The notes below the pieces were generated by a model, which was not told the origin of the DNA, did no database searches, and saw nothing but the letters and a program-made list of their open reading frames with translations. This document shows positions 34,336 through 43,184 of a stretch of DNA of 64,000 bases, piece by piece. The stretch lies in the NCBI RefSeq assembly GCF_039540515.1, contig NZ_BAABFA010000023.1, forward strand, positions 62,001 to 126,000, given 5' to 3'. The stretch's first letter is position 1; every line of letters starts with the position of its first letter. Origin of the DNA: Nemorincola caseinilytica. Its GTDB lineage: Bacteria > Bacteroidota > Bacteroidia > Chitinophagales > Chitinophagaceae. The position numbers were made by a program, and so were the translations under genes.

Positions 34336-35768
34336 TGCAAAAAGGAAAGATATACAGAAGCCTCGCGCTTGCCTGCATGCTATCGGCACTCGGTGCATGC
34401 AGGCTGCCTGCACTGGCTACACGAACAGAGAACAAAAATGTGCCTGTCGCCTATAGCAGCCCGCAGGACACTAGCAATACGGCGCACATAAGCTGGAAGG
34501 ACTACTTTGCCGACCCTTATCTCAGTGCCCTTATAGATACCGCCCTCAGCAGGAACCAGGAGCTGAACATCACCCTGCAGGAGATAGAGATAGCCCGCAA
34601 CGAGGTACGCGCGCGCAAGGGCGAATACCTGCCATTCGTAGGTCTGCAGGCCGGTGCCGGTATGGACAAGGTAGCACGCTATACCAACATAGGCGCTATG
34701 GAGGCCAATGCTGAGATAAAGCCCGGCAAGGAAATGCCCGAGCCTCTTGGCGACTTCGCACTGGCCGCACGCGCATCGTGGGAGGTCGATATCTGGCACA
34801 AGCTGCGTAATGCGAAGAAAGCCGCTGTGAACAGGTATCTCGCATCGGTAGAGGGCAGGAATTTCGTTGTCACCAACCTGGTGGCTGAGGTCGCGGACAA
34901 TTATTACGAACTTCTGGTACTGGACAACGAACTGGACATAGTACTGAAGAACATAGATGTGCTGAACAATGCCTTGCGCATAGTGAAGCTGGAGAAAGAG
35001 GCCGCCAAGGTGACGGAACTGGCCGTGCGCAAGTTCGAGGCCGAGGTACTGCGTACCCAAAGCCTGCAGTACGGCATACAGCAGCAGATAACTGAGACCG
35101 AGAACCGCATCAACTTCCTGCTGGGGCGCTATCCACAGCACATACAGCGCAGCTCGGTCAGCTTCGGCGATATAGTACCGAAGGCCGTATCGGCAGGCAT
35201 TCCATCCCAACTCCTTACCAACCGCCCCGACATCAGGCGGGCAGAGCAGGAGCTGGCCGCTGCAAAGCTGGATGTAAAAGTGGCAAAGGCCCGGTTCTAC
35301 CCATCGCTGGGTATATCGGCAGCGGTAGGCTACCGGGCCTTCAACCCTACCTACCTTGTAGACCCTGCCTCCCTGCTCTACTCCCTGGCCGGTGACCTTA
35401 TGGCGCCCCTCGTCAACAGGAATGCTATAAAGGCTACCTATTACACTGCCAATGCAAAGCAGGTACAGGCTGTGTACAACTATGAGCGTACCATACTCAA
35501 CGGTTATGTAGAGGTCGCCAACCAGCTATCGCGTATCAGCAATCTTGCCAGGACCTACGACATGCGGTCGCAGCAGGTGCAGGCTCTCACACGATCCATA
35601 GATATCTCTACCGATCTCTTCCGCTCTGCCCGTGCCGACTACATGGAGGTGCTCATGACACAGCGCGATGCACTGGAAGCCCGGTTCGAGCTCATAGAGA
35701 CCAAAAAACAGCAATTGAATGCCATGGTATCCATATACAAAGCCCTGGGCGGTGGCTGGAACCGGTAA
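34335..35768 (+). CDS. Efflux outer-membrane factor lipoprotein (TolC/OprM family)
   Basis: The 477-aa protein forms the exit duct of the pump. It starts at the ATG overlapping the pump stop by one base (TAATG) and has a lipoprotein signal (ACMLSALGAC). Two OMF repeats follow, with long coiled-coil helices (ALSRNQELNITLQEIEIARNEVRA; VTELAVRKFEAEVLRTQSLQ) and beta-strand segments. The late QVQALTRSIDISTDLFRSARADYMEVL helix is typical of OprM-like proteins. This completes the adaptor-pump-OMF operon; a structured terminator follows. Confidence 0.95.
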   Translation: MQKGKIYRSLALACMLSALGACRLPALATRTENKNVPVAYSSPQDTSNTAHISWKDYFADPYLSALIDTALSRNQELNITLQEIEIARNEVRARKGEYLPFVGLQAGAGMDKVARYTNIGAMEANAEIKPGKEMPEPLGDFALAARASWEVDIWHKLRNAKKAAVNRYLASVEGRNFVVTNLVAEVADNYYELLVLDNELDIVLKNIDVLNNALRIVKLEKEAAKVTELAVRKFEAEVLRTQSLQYGIQQQITETENRINFLLGRYPQHIQRSSVSFGDIVPKAVSAGIPSQLLTNRPDIRRAEQELAAAKLDVKVAKARFYPSLGISAAVGYRAFNPTYLVDPASLLYSLAGDLMAPLVNRNAIKATYYTANAKQVQAVYNYERTILNGYVEVANQLSRISNLARTYDMRSQQVQALTRSIDISTDLFRSARADYMEVLMTQRDALEARFELIETKKQQLNAMVSIYKALGGGWNR

Positions 35769-35813
35769 AAGAAAGATAGAATAGGATGTGGAACGACGAC
35801 CTGTGAACCCCCG

Positions 35814-35867
35814 GGGCGGACCCACCGAAAGACCTTCCGGTCCCATCGGTGACCGCCCTCATTTTTT
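35814..35867 (+). terminator. Efflux operon terminator
   Basis: A long imperfect stem is formed by GGGCGG/CCGCCC, ACCGA/TCGGT and GACC/GGTC with loop TTCC, followed by TCATTTTTTT. Confidence 0.85.
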
Positions 35868-35984
35868 TGAGAACGGCCTATGCTTAAAAATTACTGAAAG
35901 CAAAGCACATATATATGAAAGATCTGGCACGAGATCTGTATACTTTAACAAAACTTTCCACCTCAAACCTAAATATACCTCTAC

Positions 35985-36959
35985 ATGCCACACACAAAAC
36001 ACCTGCTGTTAGGCGCAGTTGCTGCTATAGCCCTTCTTTGCTGCAATAAAAGGTATGATCCCGGGGTATCTGCAGAGCTGCCCGGCCCTTATACCAATGT
36101 AGCTCCTTACGATAAAGTGAAGCCCAAAGCAAAGGCCGTGACCGTCAATGCCACTGCCGAAAGTTCTTTTTACGGCAATAGCGGTACCCGCTATGTGGTA
36201 CCCGCCAATGCTTTCATGTTCAGCGACAGTACCCCGGCCGTGGGCAGCATACAGCTACAGGTAGCAGAAATGCTCACACCTACCGATATGTTCTTCTCGG
36301 GTGTTATGCCCATCAGCCCTGAGGGGCCGCTCATTTCGGGTGGCGAGGTGCTCATACAGGCTACGCAGAACGGCCGCCAGCTATACCTTATGCCCGGCAA
36401 GACCATGCAGATATTCCTGCCGCAGAAAAGCGTGCCCGAGCCGGGTATGAGCGTTTACCTGGGCACCAAAAGCCTCACCAACGAAAGCGTTATGTGGACC
36501 ATCAGTACCGATACGCTCAATACCATTACCTATGCCACTGACACTATTCGCGTCACTACCGATACCATAGGTTTTGTGAATGCCGATAAGATACTTACCG
36601 ATACACCCTCTACTTCGGGTGGCGGCGGCGGGGTAGGTGGCAATGCCCTGCCGGGCGCAGACAGTATATCTATAGAGATATTCCCGCACGACCACAGGCC
36701 TGTCGATTCGTTCAGGCTCTATGTATACCTGTCGGGTACCAATTCCATCACGCCCCTGCCGGGTACTGTGGGCGGCAAGCTCAGGATAAGGCTGCAACGC
36801 CGTTTCGCTACCATAGTGGCAGTAGGCTTTTTCAACGGCTACATTTATGCCGATAATGTGACCAAGGCCATAAAAGGCGACCCCACTTACAGGTACGATA
36901 TACACCCTTACAAAATGACCGCCGAAGAGCTGCGGGCCATGCTCGATAAACTGCAATAA
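35985..36959 (+). CDS. Uncharacterised lipoprotein
   Basis: The 324-aa protein has a lipoprotein signal (AAIALLCC, lipid Cys near residue 19). It is beta-rich, with an N-terminal domain SSFYGNSGTRYVVPANAF and VPANAFxFSD, and a repeated TVNAT/TITYATDTIRVTTDTI pattern. A glycine-rich linker (GGGGGVGG) near 214-221 separates two parts. A short ZU5-like N-terminal pattern common in Bacteroidota lipoproteins is possible but unproven. Function is unknown. It has its own terminator, shared with the convergent cold-shock gene. Confidence 0.75.
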   Translation: MPHTKHLLLGAVAAIALLCCNKRYDPGVSAELPGPYTNVAPYDKVKPKAKAVTVNATAESSFYGNSGTRYVVPANAFMFSDSTPAVGSIQLQVAEMLTPTDMFFSGVMPISPEGPLISGGEVLIQATQNGRQLYLMPGKTMQIFLPQKSVPEPGMSVYLGTKSLTNESVMWTISTDTLNTITYATDTIRVTTDTIGFVNADKILTDTPSTSGGGGGVGGNALPGADSISIEIFPHDHRPVDSFRLYVYLSGTNSITPLPGTVGGKLRIRLQRRFATIVAVGFFNGYIYADNVTKAIKGDPTYRYDIHPYKMTAEELRAMLDKLQ

Positions 36960-36993
36960 GAAGGGCATTCATTGCAAAATGCCCCATATACCT

Positions 36994-37033
36994 AAAACCA
37001 TAAAAGCTCCGGATCCGGAGCTTTTATGGTTTT
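36994..37033. terminator. Perfect bidirectional terminator palindrome
   Basis: A perfect 40-bp palindrome, 20 bases per arm, centred on GGATCC, with A-run on the left and T-run on the right. It can terminate both the lipoprotein gene (+) and the cold-shock gene (-). Confidence 0.9.
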
Positions 37034-37069
37034 TAATACCCGGCAATGCGGGTATAGATAGCTATGCAC

Positions 37070-37261
37070 TTAGGCTACACGCACATTTACTGCGTTCAGG
37101 CCTTTTTTGCCGTTCTGTACTTCAAAGGTCACTTTGTCGTTCTCATATATATCGGTAGTGAGACCGGATACATGAACAAAGATGTCCGGGCCGCCATTTG
37201 CAGGTGTAATAAAGCCGAAGCCTTTTGTCGAATTGAAGAATTTTACTGTACCTTCTTGCAT
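37070..37261 (-). CDS. Cold-shock protein (CspA family)
   Basis: The 63-aa protein is a single cold-shock domain: GTVKFFNSTKGFGFI with RNP1 KGFGFI, and DIFVHVSGL with RNP2-type VHV. It is an RNA-binding chaperone, likely cytoplasmic. It lies 32 nt after the larger cold-shock-domain gene on the same strand, so both are probably on one transcript, closed by the palindrome at 36994. Confidence 0.95.
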   Translation of the reverse strand: MQEGTVKFFNSTKGFGFITPANGGPDIFVHVSGLTTDIYENDKVTFEVQNGKKGLNAVNVRVA

Positions 37262-37293
37262 TGTTATTGGTTTTTAATTGTTAACTGTATTCT

Positions 37294-37734
37294 TTACTTG
37301 GTTATTTTTTTCACTTTTATCGCACTATATCCTTTAGGCGTTCTTTCCTTTTCAAAGGTCACCTTGTCTCCTTCCTTTACCGGCTGCAGCAGGTTATTGC
37401 AGTGTACGAATATATTTTCGCGGCTGCCTTCTTCTGTTATGAAGCCATATCCCTTTGCATCATTGAAAAAAGATATAGCTCCCTTTATCACTACCTCTTC
37501 ATGCACTATAGGAGCAGCACCCAGCTGTATGTCTTCCAGGTTTATCTCTTTGCGTTTGTTCATGTCTGGCGGGGTAGATGTGATGTTGCCGTTCTCATCT
37601 ATATACGCCATCATATCCTCAAGGCTTTTCCCCTTGTTGTTGTTGGCCTTCCGCTCTTTCATTTTCTGAGCCTTGTCCTGTTTATGCTTTTCTTTCTGTT
37701 TTGTCTTTTCTTTTTTCGAGAAAGATTCACTCAT
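37294..37734 (-). CDS. Cold-shock-domain protein with lysine-rich N-terminus
   Basis: The 146-aa protein has a strongly basic, disordered-looking N-terminus (KKEKTKQKEKHKQDKAQ, residues 7-35). A linker follows, and then a cold-shock domain (about 83-146): GAISFFNDAKGYGFI, NIFVHCNNLL and YSAIKVKKI. RNP1 reads KGYGFI and RNP2 VHC. The basic tail may add nonspecific RNA binding. It is upstream of the short csp gene in the same operon. Confidence 0.9.
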   Translation of the reverse strand: MSESFSKKEKTKQKEKHKQDKAQKMKERKANNNKGKSLEDMMAYIDENGNITSTPPDMNKRKEINLEDIQLGAAPIVHEEVVIKGAISFFNDAKGYGFITEEGSRENIFVHCNNLLQPVKEGDKVTFEKERTPKGYSAIKVKKITK

Positions 37735-38040
37735 ATCTGATCCTGTTTGTTTTTGTTATACTATGCTGGTCGGTCCAATAAATGTTCGGCATTCTCTTTT
37801 ATTGAGCAACAGCTATACGCAACAAAAGTTGGTTCACAAATATTTTACCTGATCTAATTAGGCGGCTGAAAAAGCGAGAACTGGAAAGGAAGAGACAAGA
37901 CTCTTATCTGAGCAGAAATAGCAAAGGCAGAAGCCTGTAGGTCTGTGCAAAAGTACGGCTTTTTATTAAGTAGGAAAATAATGTTTTGGTAAAGCCCCTT
38001 ACAAAGGGCGTGGACCAATGAATATACACTATCTGCCGGT

Positions 38041-38054
38041 ATACTATATAGTAT
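38041..38054. promoter_or_regulatory. Perfect palindrome upstream of katG, possible operator
   Basis: ATACTATATAGTAT reads identically on both strands and lies 62 nt before the katG -7 box. A protein-binding site is possible. It does not match a known PerR or OxyR consensus that I can verify. Confidence 0.35.
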
Positions 38055-38116
38055 CTTCCAATTAGCCGATAATATAAACCTAATGCAGAAAGCTTGACTC
38101 TCTTTCCCCAATAGGT

Positions 38117-38124
38117 TAAGTTTG
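38117..38124 (+). promoter_or_regulatory. katG -7 box (TAAGTTTG), decides start
   Basis: TAAGTTTG overlaps the alternative TTG start at 38122. Translation must therefore begin downstream, at the ATG at 38146. Confidence 0.7.
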
Positions 38125-38145
38125 TTTACAACAAATATCAATGCT

Positions 38146-40419
38146 ATGGAAAACAGTTCGAACGACATCAGCAAATGCCCATTTCATAATGGCAGCATGA
38201 AGAACAATGTAGGCGGTGGCGGTACCCGCAACCGCGACTGGTGGCCCGATCAGCTCAGGTTGCACATCCTGCGTCAGCATTCCCCCGTGTCCGATCCTAT
38301 GGATAAGGGCTTCGACTATGCAGCGGCTTTCAATAGCCTGGACCTGGCGGCAGTAAAAAAAGACCTGCATGCCCTCATGACCGACTCGCAGGACTGGTGG
38401 CCGGCCGATTTCGGGCATTATGGCGGTCTGTTCGTTCGTATGGCATGGCATAGCGCCGGTACCTACCGTGTAGGCGATGGCCGCGGTGGGGCCGGGCAGG
38501 GGCAACAGCGTTTCGCACCCCTCAATAGCTGGCCCGACAATGTGAGCCTTGATAAGGCCCGTCGATTGCTGTGGCCCATAAAACAGAAGTATGGCAACAA
38601 GATATCGTGGGCAGACCTGATGATACTGACCGGCAATGTGGCGCTGGAATCCATGGGCTTCAAAACATTCGGTTTTGCGGGTGGCCGTGCCGATACCTGG
38701 GAGGCCGATGATGCCGTATACTGGGGTGCAGAGGATAAGTGGCTGGGCGGCGACCTGCGCTATGCCCACGGCTCTGAGGGTGTGCCCGATCCGCATGGCG
38801 TAACGGTCTCTGACGATGATGCCGATGGCGATGTCCATTCCCGCAATTTGGAGAACCCACTGGCCGCCGTGCAGATGGGCCTCATATATGTGAATCCCGA
38901 AGGCCCCGATGGCAACCCCGACCCCATTGCCGCCGCAAAAGACATTCGCGATACCTTTGGCCGCATGGCCATGGACGATGAGGAGACCGTGGCACTGATA
39001 GCCGGTGGCCATAGCTTTGGCAAGACCCATGGCGCTGCCCCTACAGAGCATGTAGGCAAAGAGCCCGAGGCCGCAGGCATGGAACTACAGGGCTTTGGCT
39101 GGAGCAACAGCCATGGTACCGGCAAGGGTGCCGATACCATTACCAGTGGACTGGAGGTGACATGGAGCAAAACGCCTACTAAATGGAGCAACGACTTTTT
39201 CGATCACCTCTTCGGTTTTGAGTGGGAACTTTCCAAAAGCCCTGCAGGTGCGCAGCAGTGGGTAGCAAAGAATGCCGATACCATCATTCCCGATGCTTTC
39301 GATGCCTCGAAGAAGCACCGCCCCACCATGCTCACCACCGATCTTTCCCTTCGCTTCGATCCTGCCTACGAGAAGATATCCAGGCGCTTCCATAAAGATC
39401 CTGCCGCTTTTGCTGATGCCTTTGCGCGCGCATGGTTCAAGCTTACCCATCGCGATATGGGCCCTCGTGCCCGCTACCTGGGCCCCGATGTGCCACAGGA
39501 GATACTGATATGGCAAGACCCCATTCCCGAGGTAGACCACGCGCTGGTAGACGATAATGATGTAGCCACACTGAAGGCAAAGGTGCTGGCAAGCGGTCTT
39601 AGTGTGCCAGAGCTGGTATCTGTGGCATGGGCATCTGCATCTACCTTCCGCGGCAGCGATAAGCGTGGTGGTGCCAATGGGGCCCGCATTCGCCTGGCGC
39701 CGCAGCGCTACTGGCAGGCCAATAACCCTCAGCAACTGGGCAAGGTACTTGGCGTGCTGGAGGGCATACAAAAGGAATTCAACGATGCAGGTGGCAAAAA
39801 GGTCTCCCTGGCCGACCTGATAGTACTGGCAGGCTGTGCTGCGGTAGAAAAGGCCGCAAAAGATGCCGGGCATAATATCAGTGTGCCCTTCACCCCGGGC
39901 CGTATGGATGCCTTGCAGGAGCAGACAGATGTACACTCCTTCAGTTTCCTGGAACCTGTGGCCGATGGTTTCCGCAACTACCGCAAGGGCAGGTCGTTCG
40001 TGCGCACAGAGGCCTACCTGGTAGATAAGGCACATCTGCTCACCCTTACCGCTCCCGAAATGACCGTGCTGGTAGGCGGTATGCGTGCCCTCAATGCCAA
40101 TTATGATGGCGCTGCACATGGTGTACTCACCACGCGTCCGGGCCAGCTTACCAACGACTTCTTTGTGAACCTGCTGGACATGAGCACTGCATGGAAGGCC
40201 ACCGGTAAGGACCGCGAGGTCTTTGAAGGTACCGACCGCAAGACCGGCGACCGCAAGTGGACCGCCACCCGTGCCGACCTCGTGTTCGGGTCGAATGCAG
40301 AGCTGAGGGCGATAGCCGAGGTATATGGCAGTGCCGATGGCGGCGAGAAATTCGTGAAGGACTTTGTGGTGGCCTGGGCCAAGGTGATGGACCTGGACCG
40401 CTTCGACCTGAAAAAATAA
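38146..40419 (+). CDS. katG: Catalase-peroxidase
   Basis: This haem enzyme removes H2O2 by catalase and peroxidase activity. The product starting MENSSNDISKCPFHNG is 757 aa, a normal length. Distal residues are visible in VRMAWHSAGTYR (Arg98, Trp101, His102), and GLIYVNPEGP holds the Tyr that joins the Met-Tyr-Trp adduct. FGRMAMDDEETVALIAGGHSFGKTHG carries the Met and proximal His. The C-terminal inactive domain is complete. The alternative TTG reading (38122) is rejected because the -7 box overlaps it. A strong terminator follows at 40439. Confidence 0.97.
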   Translation: MENSSNDISKCPFHNGSMKNNVGGGGTRNRDWWPDQLRLHILRQHSPVSDPMDKGFDYAAAFNSLDLAAVKKDLHALMTDSQDWWPADFGHYGGLFVRMAWHSAGTYRVGDGRGGAGQGQQRFAPLNSWPDNVSLDKARRLLWPIKQKYGNKISWADLMILTGNVALESMGFKTFGFAGGRADTWEADDAVYWGAEDKWLGGDLRYAHGSEGVPDPHGVTVSDDDADGDVHSRNLENPLAAVQMGLIYVNPEGPDGNPDPIAAAKDIRDTFGRMAMDDEETVALIAGGHSFGKTHGAAPTEHVGKEPEAAGMELQGFGWSNSHGTGKGADTITSGLEVTWSKTPTKWSNDFFDHLFGFEWELSKSPAGAQQWVAKNADTIIPDAFDASKKHRPTMLTTDLSLRFDPAYEKISRRFHKDPAAFADAFARAWFKLTHRDMGPRARYLGPDVPQEILIWQDPIPEVDHALVDDNDVATLKAKVLASGLSVPELVSVAWASASTFRGSDKRGGANGARIRLAPQRYWQANNPQQLGKVLGVLEGIQKEFNDAGGKKVSLADLIVLAGCAAVEKAAKDAGHNISVPFTPGRMDALQEQTDVHSFSFLEPVADGFRNYRKGRSFVRTEAYLVDKAHLLTLTAPEMTVLVGGMRALNANYDGAAHGVLTTRPGQLTNDFFVNLLDMSTAWKATGKDREVFEGTDRKTGDRKWTATRADLVFGSNAELRAIAEVYGSADGGEKFVKDFVVAWAKVMDLDRFDLKK

Positions 40420-40438
40420 ATGAGGGTAATTTCTTAAT

Positions 40439-40478
40439 AGCAGCGGCAGACCTTGTAAGGTCTGCCGCTGCTTCTTTT
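40439..40478. terminator. Bidirectional terminator between katG and DinB-like gene
   Basis: AGCAGCGGCAGACCTT (40439-40454) pairs perfectly with AAGGTCTGCCGCTGCT (40457-40472), then TCTTTTTA. Confidence 0.9.
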
Positions 40479-40491
40479 TACTCTGTTGTTG

Positions 40492-41040
40492 TCACTTCCT
40501 TATACCGGCAGCTCTTTCGGCCTGCTGTACATGCCTGTCTATATGGTATATGAGAAAACGGAAGGTATCGCCCAGCCGCAGTTTTATGAAAGACGATATG
40601 GATATGGCTGTTCTGGTGCGGGTAAGGTCTATGTTCTGTGCCTGTGTCAGCAGGTGCCCCAGGCGGTCCTGCTGTTTCAGGAAACGGTCTATGGTGGTCA
40701 TCGTCAGGGTCGAATTGGCAGGGTTCTTGTCTTTCATGGTCTTCATCTTCTTACCGTCGGCCCGCATCATGTTGGCAAAGTAGTTACCCAGCACGCCACT
40801 CTTAAATGCCGGGGGCTTTGCCACGGGCTTTTGCGCCAGTATGCGCCTTTCTATCTCCGGCAGGTAAAAGTCGCCATACATGTTCAGGTGCTCTATGCAT
40901 TCCAGCACACTCCATTTTTCGGCGGTCTCTTTGTGGTTCAGCAGGGTGGCGTCCAGCTTCTTTAGCTGCTGTACCCTTTCTGTTACATTGTCGGTGAGGC
41001 GTAGCAGGTCTTTTACCAGTTGTTCGTTCTCTATTTGCAT
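40492..41040 (-). CDS. DinB superfamily protein
   Basis: From MQIENEQLVKDLLRLTDNV (start at 41040) the protein is 182 aa. It is predicted to form a DinB/YfiT-like four-helix bundle with metal-binding histidines: EHLNMYGDFYL carries the first, and YHIDRHVQQAERA carries the paired His. Such enzymes often act as thiol-dependent S-transferases or have unknown roles. It ends 55 nt before the next upstream gene (a Crp-like regulator) on the same strand, so a shared transcript is likely. Confidence 0.82.
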   Translation of the reverse strand: MQIENEQLVKDLLRLTDNVTERVQQLKKLDATLLNHKETAEKWSVLECIEHLNMYGDFYLPEIERRILAQKPVAKPPAFKSGVLGNYFANMMRADGKKMKTMKDKNPANSTLTMTTIDRFLKQQDRLGHLLTQAQNIDLTRTRTAISISSFIKLRLGDTFRFLIYHIDRHVQQAERAAGIRK

Positions 41041-41095
41041 TGTTCCTTTTTTATGCAAATTTGGCTGCAGCGGTCGTAGCCGGCCTTGATGCATA

Positions 41096-41635
41096 TCAAG
41101 AATTCCGTACCCTGCTCAGTGTTTCGGGGGTCATGCGCAGGTAAGAGGCTATGTATTTCAGCGGTATCTGCTGAAACAGGTGGGGGCTGCGGGCCAATAC
41201 CCGCTGCAGCCGCTCTGATGGCGATACGGTGAGCAGGTCTATCTCCCTTTCTATCTGCTGTGTCACTAGTAGCTCCAGCAGGGCTGTGTACTGTTTCAGG
41301 CTTTCGGTGCCGGAGTGCGCTATCCTCAGAAAGTGTTCCCGGTCTATTATTCTCAGCGTGGTCTTTCTTATGGTCTCTATGTAGAACTCGGAAGGTGTGC
41401 CCTTTATGAAAGAGGATAACGAATTGATGATAGAGCCTTCGTAGCCGAAGCGTATGGTAAGCTCCTCATGCTCTGACAGCAGGAAGACCCTCACCGCGCC
41501 CGATACCACATAATATACGTTCTTCTCTACCTCTCCTTCGCGCAGTACCATCTCGCGCTTGTCGAAGGTGCGCTCGGTGCCCAGCTGCTGTATGGCCGCT
41601 ACAAGGTCGTCATTAAAGGTTCTTCCGTCTGCCAT
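41096..41635 (-). CDS. Crp/Fnr-family transcriptional regulator
   Basis: The 179-aa form starts MADGRTFND (the frame's first ATG lies three codons earlier). It has the cyclic-nucleotide-binding-type beta-roll (VLREGEVEKNVYYVVSGAVRVF, IINSLSSFIKG), a dimerisation helix, and a C-terminal helix-turn-helix, SPSERLQRVLARSPHLFQQIPLKYIASYLRMTPETLSRVR. The protein ends right after the recognition helix, as is common in this Bacteroidota subgroup. It probably regulates its own locus, including the DinB-like gene (inference). Confidence 0.85.
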   Translation of the reverse strand: MADGRTFNDDLVAAIQQLGTERTFDKREMVLREGEVEKNVYYVVSGAVRVFLLSEHEELTIRFGYEGSIINSLSSFIKGTPSEFYIETIRKTTLRIIDREHFLRIAHSGTESLKQYTALLELLVTQQIEREIDLLTVSPSERLQRVLARSPHLFQQIPLKYIASYLRMTPETLSRVRNS

Positions 41636-41816
41636 ATGGGGCAACTAGCTGATGTGAGTTCAATTAGCTAATTAGCTGATGTGGTAATAGGTGAGGGGAC
41701 ACCCTTCATTTTCGCGGTGGTCGTTCACTGGTGATGAGGGAATATACCGTACACAAAAAAATCCCGCGCTATGCAGCTACAGGAGAAAATAAAAATGATG
41801 GGGGAGTGGAAGGTAT

Positions 41817-41857
41817 TATAAATAGCCCCGGAAGTTGTGGGGCCGGGGCTATTTATA
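41817..41857. other. Strong hairpin, possible terminator
   Basis: TATAAATAGCCCCGG (41817-41831) pairs perfectly with CCGGGGCTATTTATA (41843-41857). There is no long T-run, but the AT-rich base and position downstream of the minus-strand gene at 41872 fit a terminator. Confidence 0.55.
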
Positions 41858-41871
41858 AATATGCTAACCTA

Positions 41872-42150
41872 CTAGTACCAGTGGTAGTAATGTGTGTGGT
41901 TGTGCTCCTTCATTTCGCTCTTCCAGGCTTTCTTATGAGCCTTGCGGTGTTTACGGGCAGCAGCGAATGGCCTGTCCTGGCACAGTTTCTTACGGGCCTT
42001 CACCTCTTTCTTGTCACTTTTCCAGTCTTTTTTCCATGCTTTATAGCAATGGAACTCTTTTGATTCAGACCTATCGTTATCGTGAGCAGATGCTGTATTT
42101 GCCCCTATAAGTGCTACTGATAAACACGCTAGTAAGAAGTAGTTTTTCAT
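41872..42150 (-). CDS. Small secreted lysine-rich protein
   Basis: The 92-aa product has a signal peptide (MKNYFLLACLSVALIGANTASA). The mature part is dominated by Lys, His and Trp: HCYKAWKKDWKSDKKEVKARKK, RKHRKAHKKAWKSEMKEH and a HNHTHYYHWY tail. It is highly basic and His-rich, so metal binding is conceivable. No family is recognised. Confidence 0.65.
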   Translation of the reverse strand: MKNYFLLACLSVALIGANTASAHDNDRSESKEFHCYKAWKKDWKSDKKEVKARKKLCQDRPFAAARKHRKAHKKAWKSEMKEHNHTHYYHWY

Positions 42151-42397
42151 TCAGATCGATTTTGTGAAGGCAAGATAGAGAATAAATCGAATTTCGCATA
42201 GCTATTGCAATATTTTTTTTTCACAGTGCTGCTACAGGCCGTACTTTTCCCTGAAATACTGTGTTGTAGCACACTTATGTATGATAGGTGTGCGGCCATG
42301 GAGGTGAAAAACGATGTGGCGGCGATAACTTTCACGAACCGACGGTATATATAATTATAGCTGTGCGAATGGCCGTGGTAATAATGACATAACTTAC

Positions 42398-42405
42398 TAC
42401 TTTTG
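42398..42405 (+). promoter_or_regulatory. -7 box (TACTTTTG) of LutA-like gene
   Basis: TACTTTTG lies 19 nt upstream of the ATG at 42425. Confidence 0.6.
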
Positions 42406-42424
42406 AGCCCTTGAGCCGAAAAAG

Positions 42425-43144
42425 ATGCAGGTACAACTATTCATCCCGTGTTTTGTAGACCAGCTTTATCCCGAAACGGGCATGAACATGGTAAGGGTGC
42501 TGGAAAAACTGGGCTGTACGGTAACGTACAACACAAAGCAGACCTGCTGCGGGCAGCCGGCCTTCAATGCGGGCTACCGTGAAGAGGCCCGCTCTGTGGC
42601 CCGCAAGTTCCTGCACGACATGAACCCCGATACCTATATAGTAAGTCCCAGCGGCTCCTGCACCGGTTATATACGCAACTACTACGACAAGCTGTTCGAG
42701 AACAGCAGCGAGCACAACCTGTGCAATGCCGTACAGGGCAAGGTATATGAGTTCACAGAGTTCATAACCGGAGTGCTGAAGACCGACAAGGTAGGCGCCG
42801 TACTGACTGGCAAGGCTACCTACCACGATGCATGTGGCGCCCTGCGCGAATGCGGTATAAAGGATGGCCCGCGCAGGCTACTGGCCAATGTGGCCGGGCT
42901 GGAGCTGGCCGAGATGAAGGAATGTGAGACCTGCTGCGGCTTTGGCGGCACCTTTGCCATCAAGTACGAGCCCATATCGATAGGTATGGCGCAGACCAAG
43001 ATAAAAAGCGCCATGGATACCGGCGCCAAATACATCATTACCACCGATGTATCCTGCATGATGCACATGCAGGGCTATATAGATAACAACCGCTATCCCA
43101 TACGCACCATGCACATAGCCGATGTGCTGGCCAGCGGCTGGTAG
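42425..43144 (+). CDS. LutA/GlcF-type (Fe-S)-binding subunit, CCG-domain protein
   Basis: The 239-aa protein has two CCG domains of the lactate/glycolate oxidase family: FIPCFVDQLYPETGMNMVRVLEKLGC plus TCCGQPAFN, and YHDACGALRECGIK plus CETCCGFGGTFA. Each supplies cysteines for iron-sulphur or related metal binding. LutA works with LutB and LutC in L-lactate oxidation, but neither partner is adjacent, so the electron-transfer partner is unknown. Length is normal for LutA. Confidence 0.9.
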   Translation: MQVQLFIPCFVDQLYPETGMNMVRVLEKLGCTVTYNTKQTCCGQPAFNAGYREEARSVARKFLHDMNPDTYIVSPSGSCTGYIRNYYDKLFENSSEHNLCNAVQGKVYEFTEFITGVLKTDKVGAVLTGKATYHDACGALRECGIKDGPRRLLANVAGLELAEMKECETCCGFGGTFAIKYEPISIGMAQTKIKSAMDTGAKYIITTDVSCMMHMQGYIDNNRYPIRTMHIADVLASGW

Positions 43145-43184
43145 GCGTTGTTTCTCCTTTAGTACTATTTCGTTAAATAAAATG

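Larger units (their letters stand above)
37735..38145. other. Intergenic region between csp operon and katG
   Basis: No supported gene lies here. It is AT-rich, contains a perfect 14-bp palindrome ATACTATATAGTAT (38041-38054) and the katG -7 box at 38117. Confidence 0.65.

Noticed and set aside
37854..38174. Minus-strand 106-aa frame over the katG start
   Set aside because: It overlaps the katG start and promoter, contains no recognisable domain, and fits an AT-rich non-coding spacer read through.
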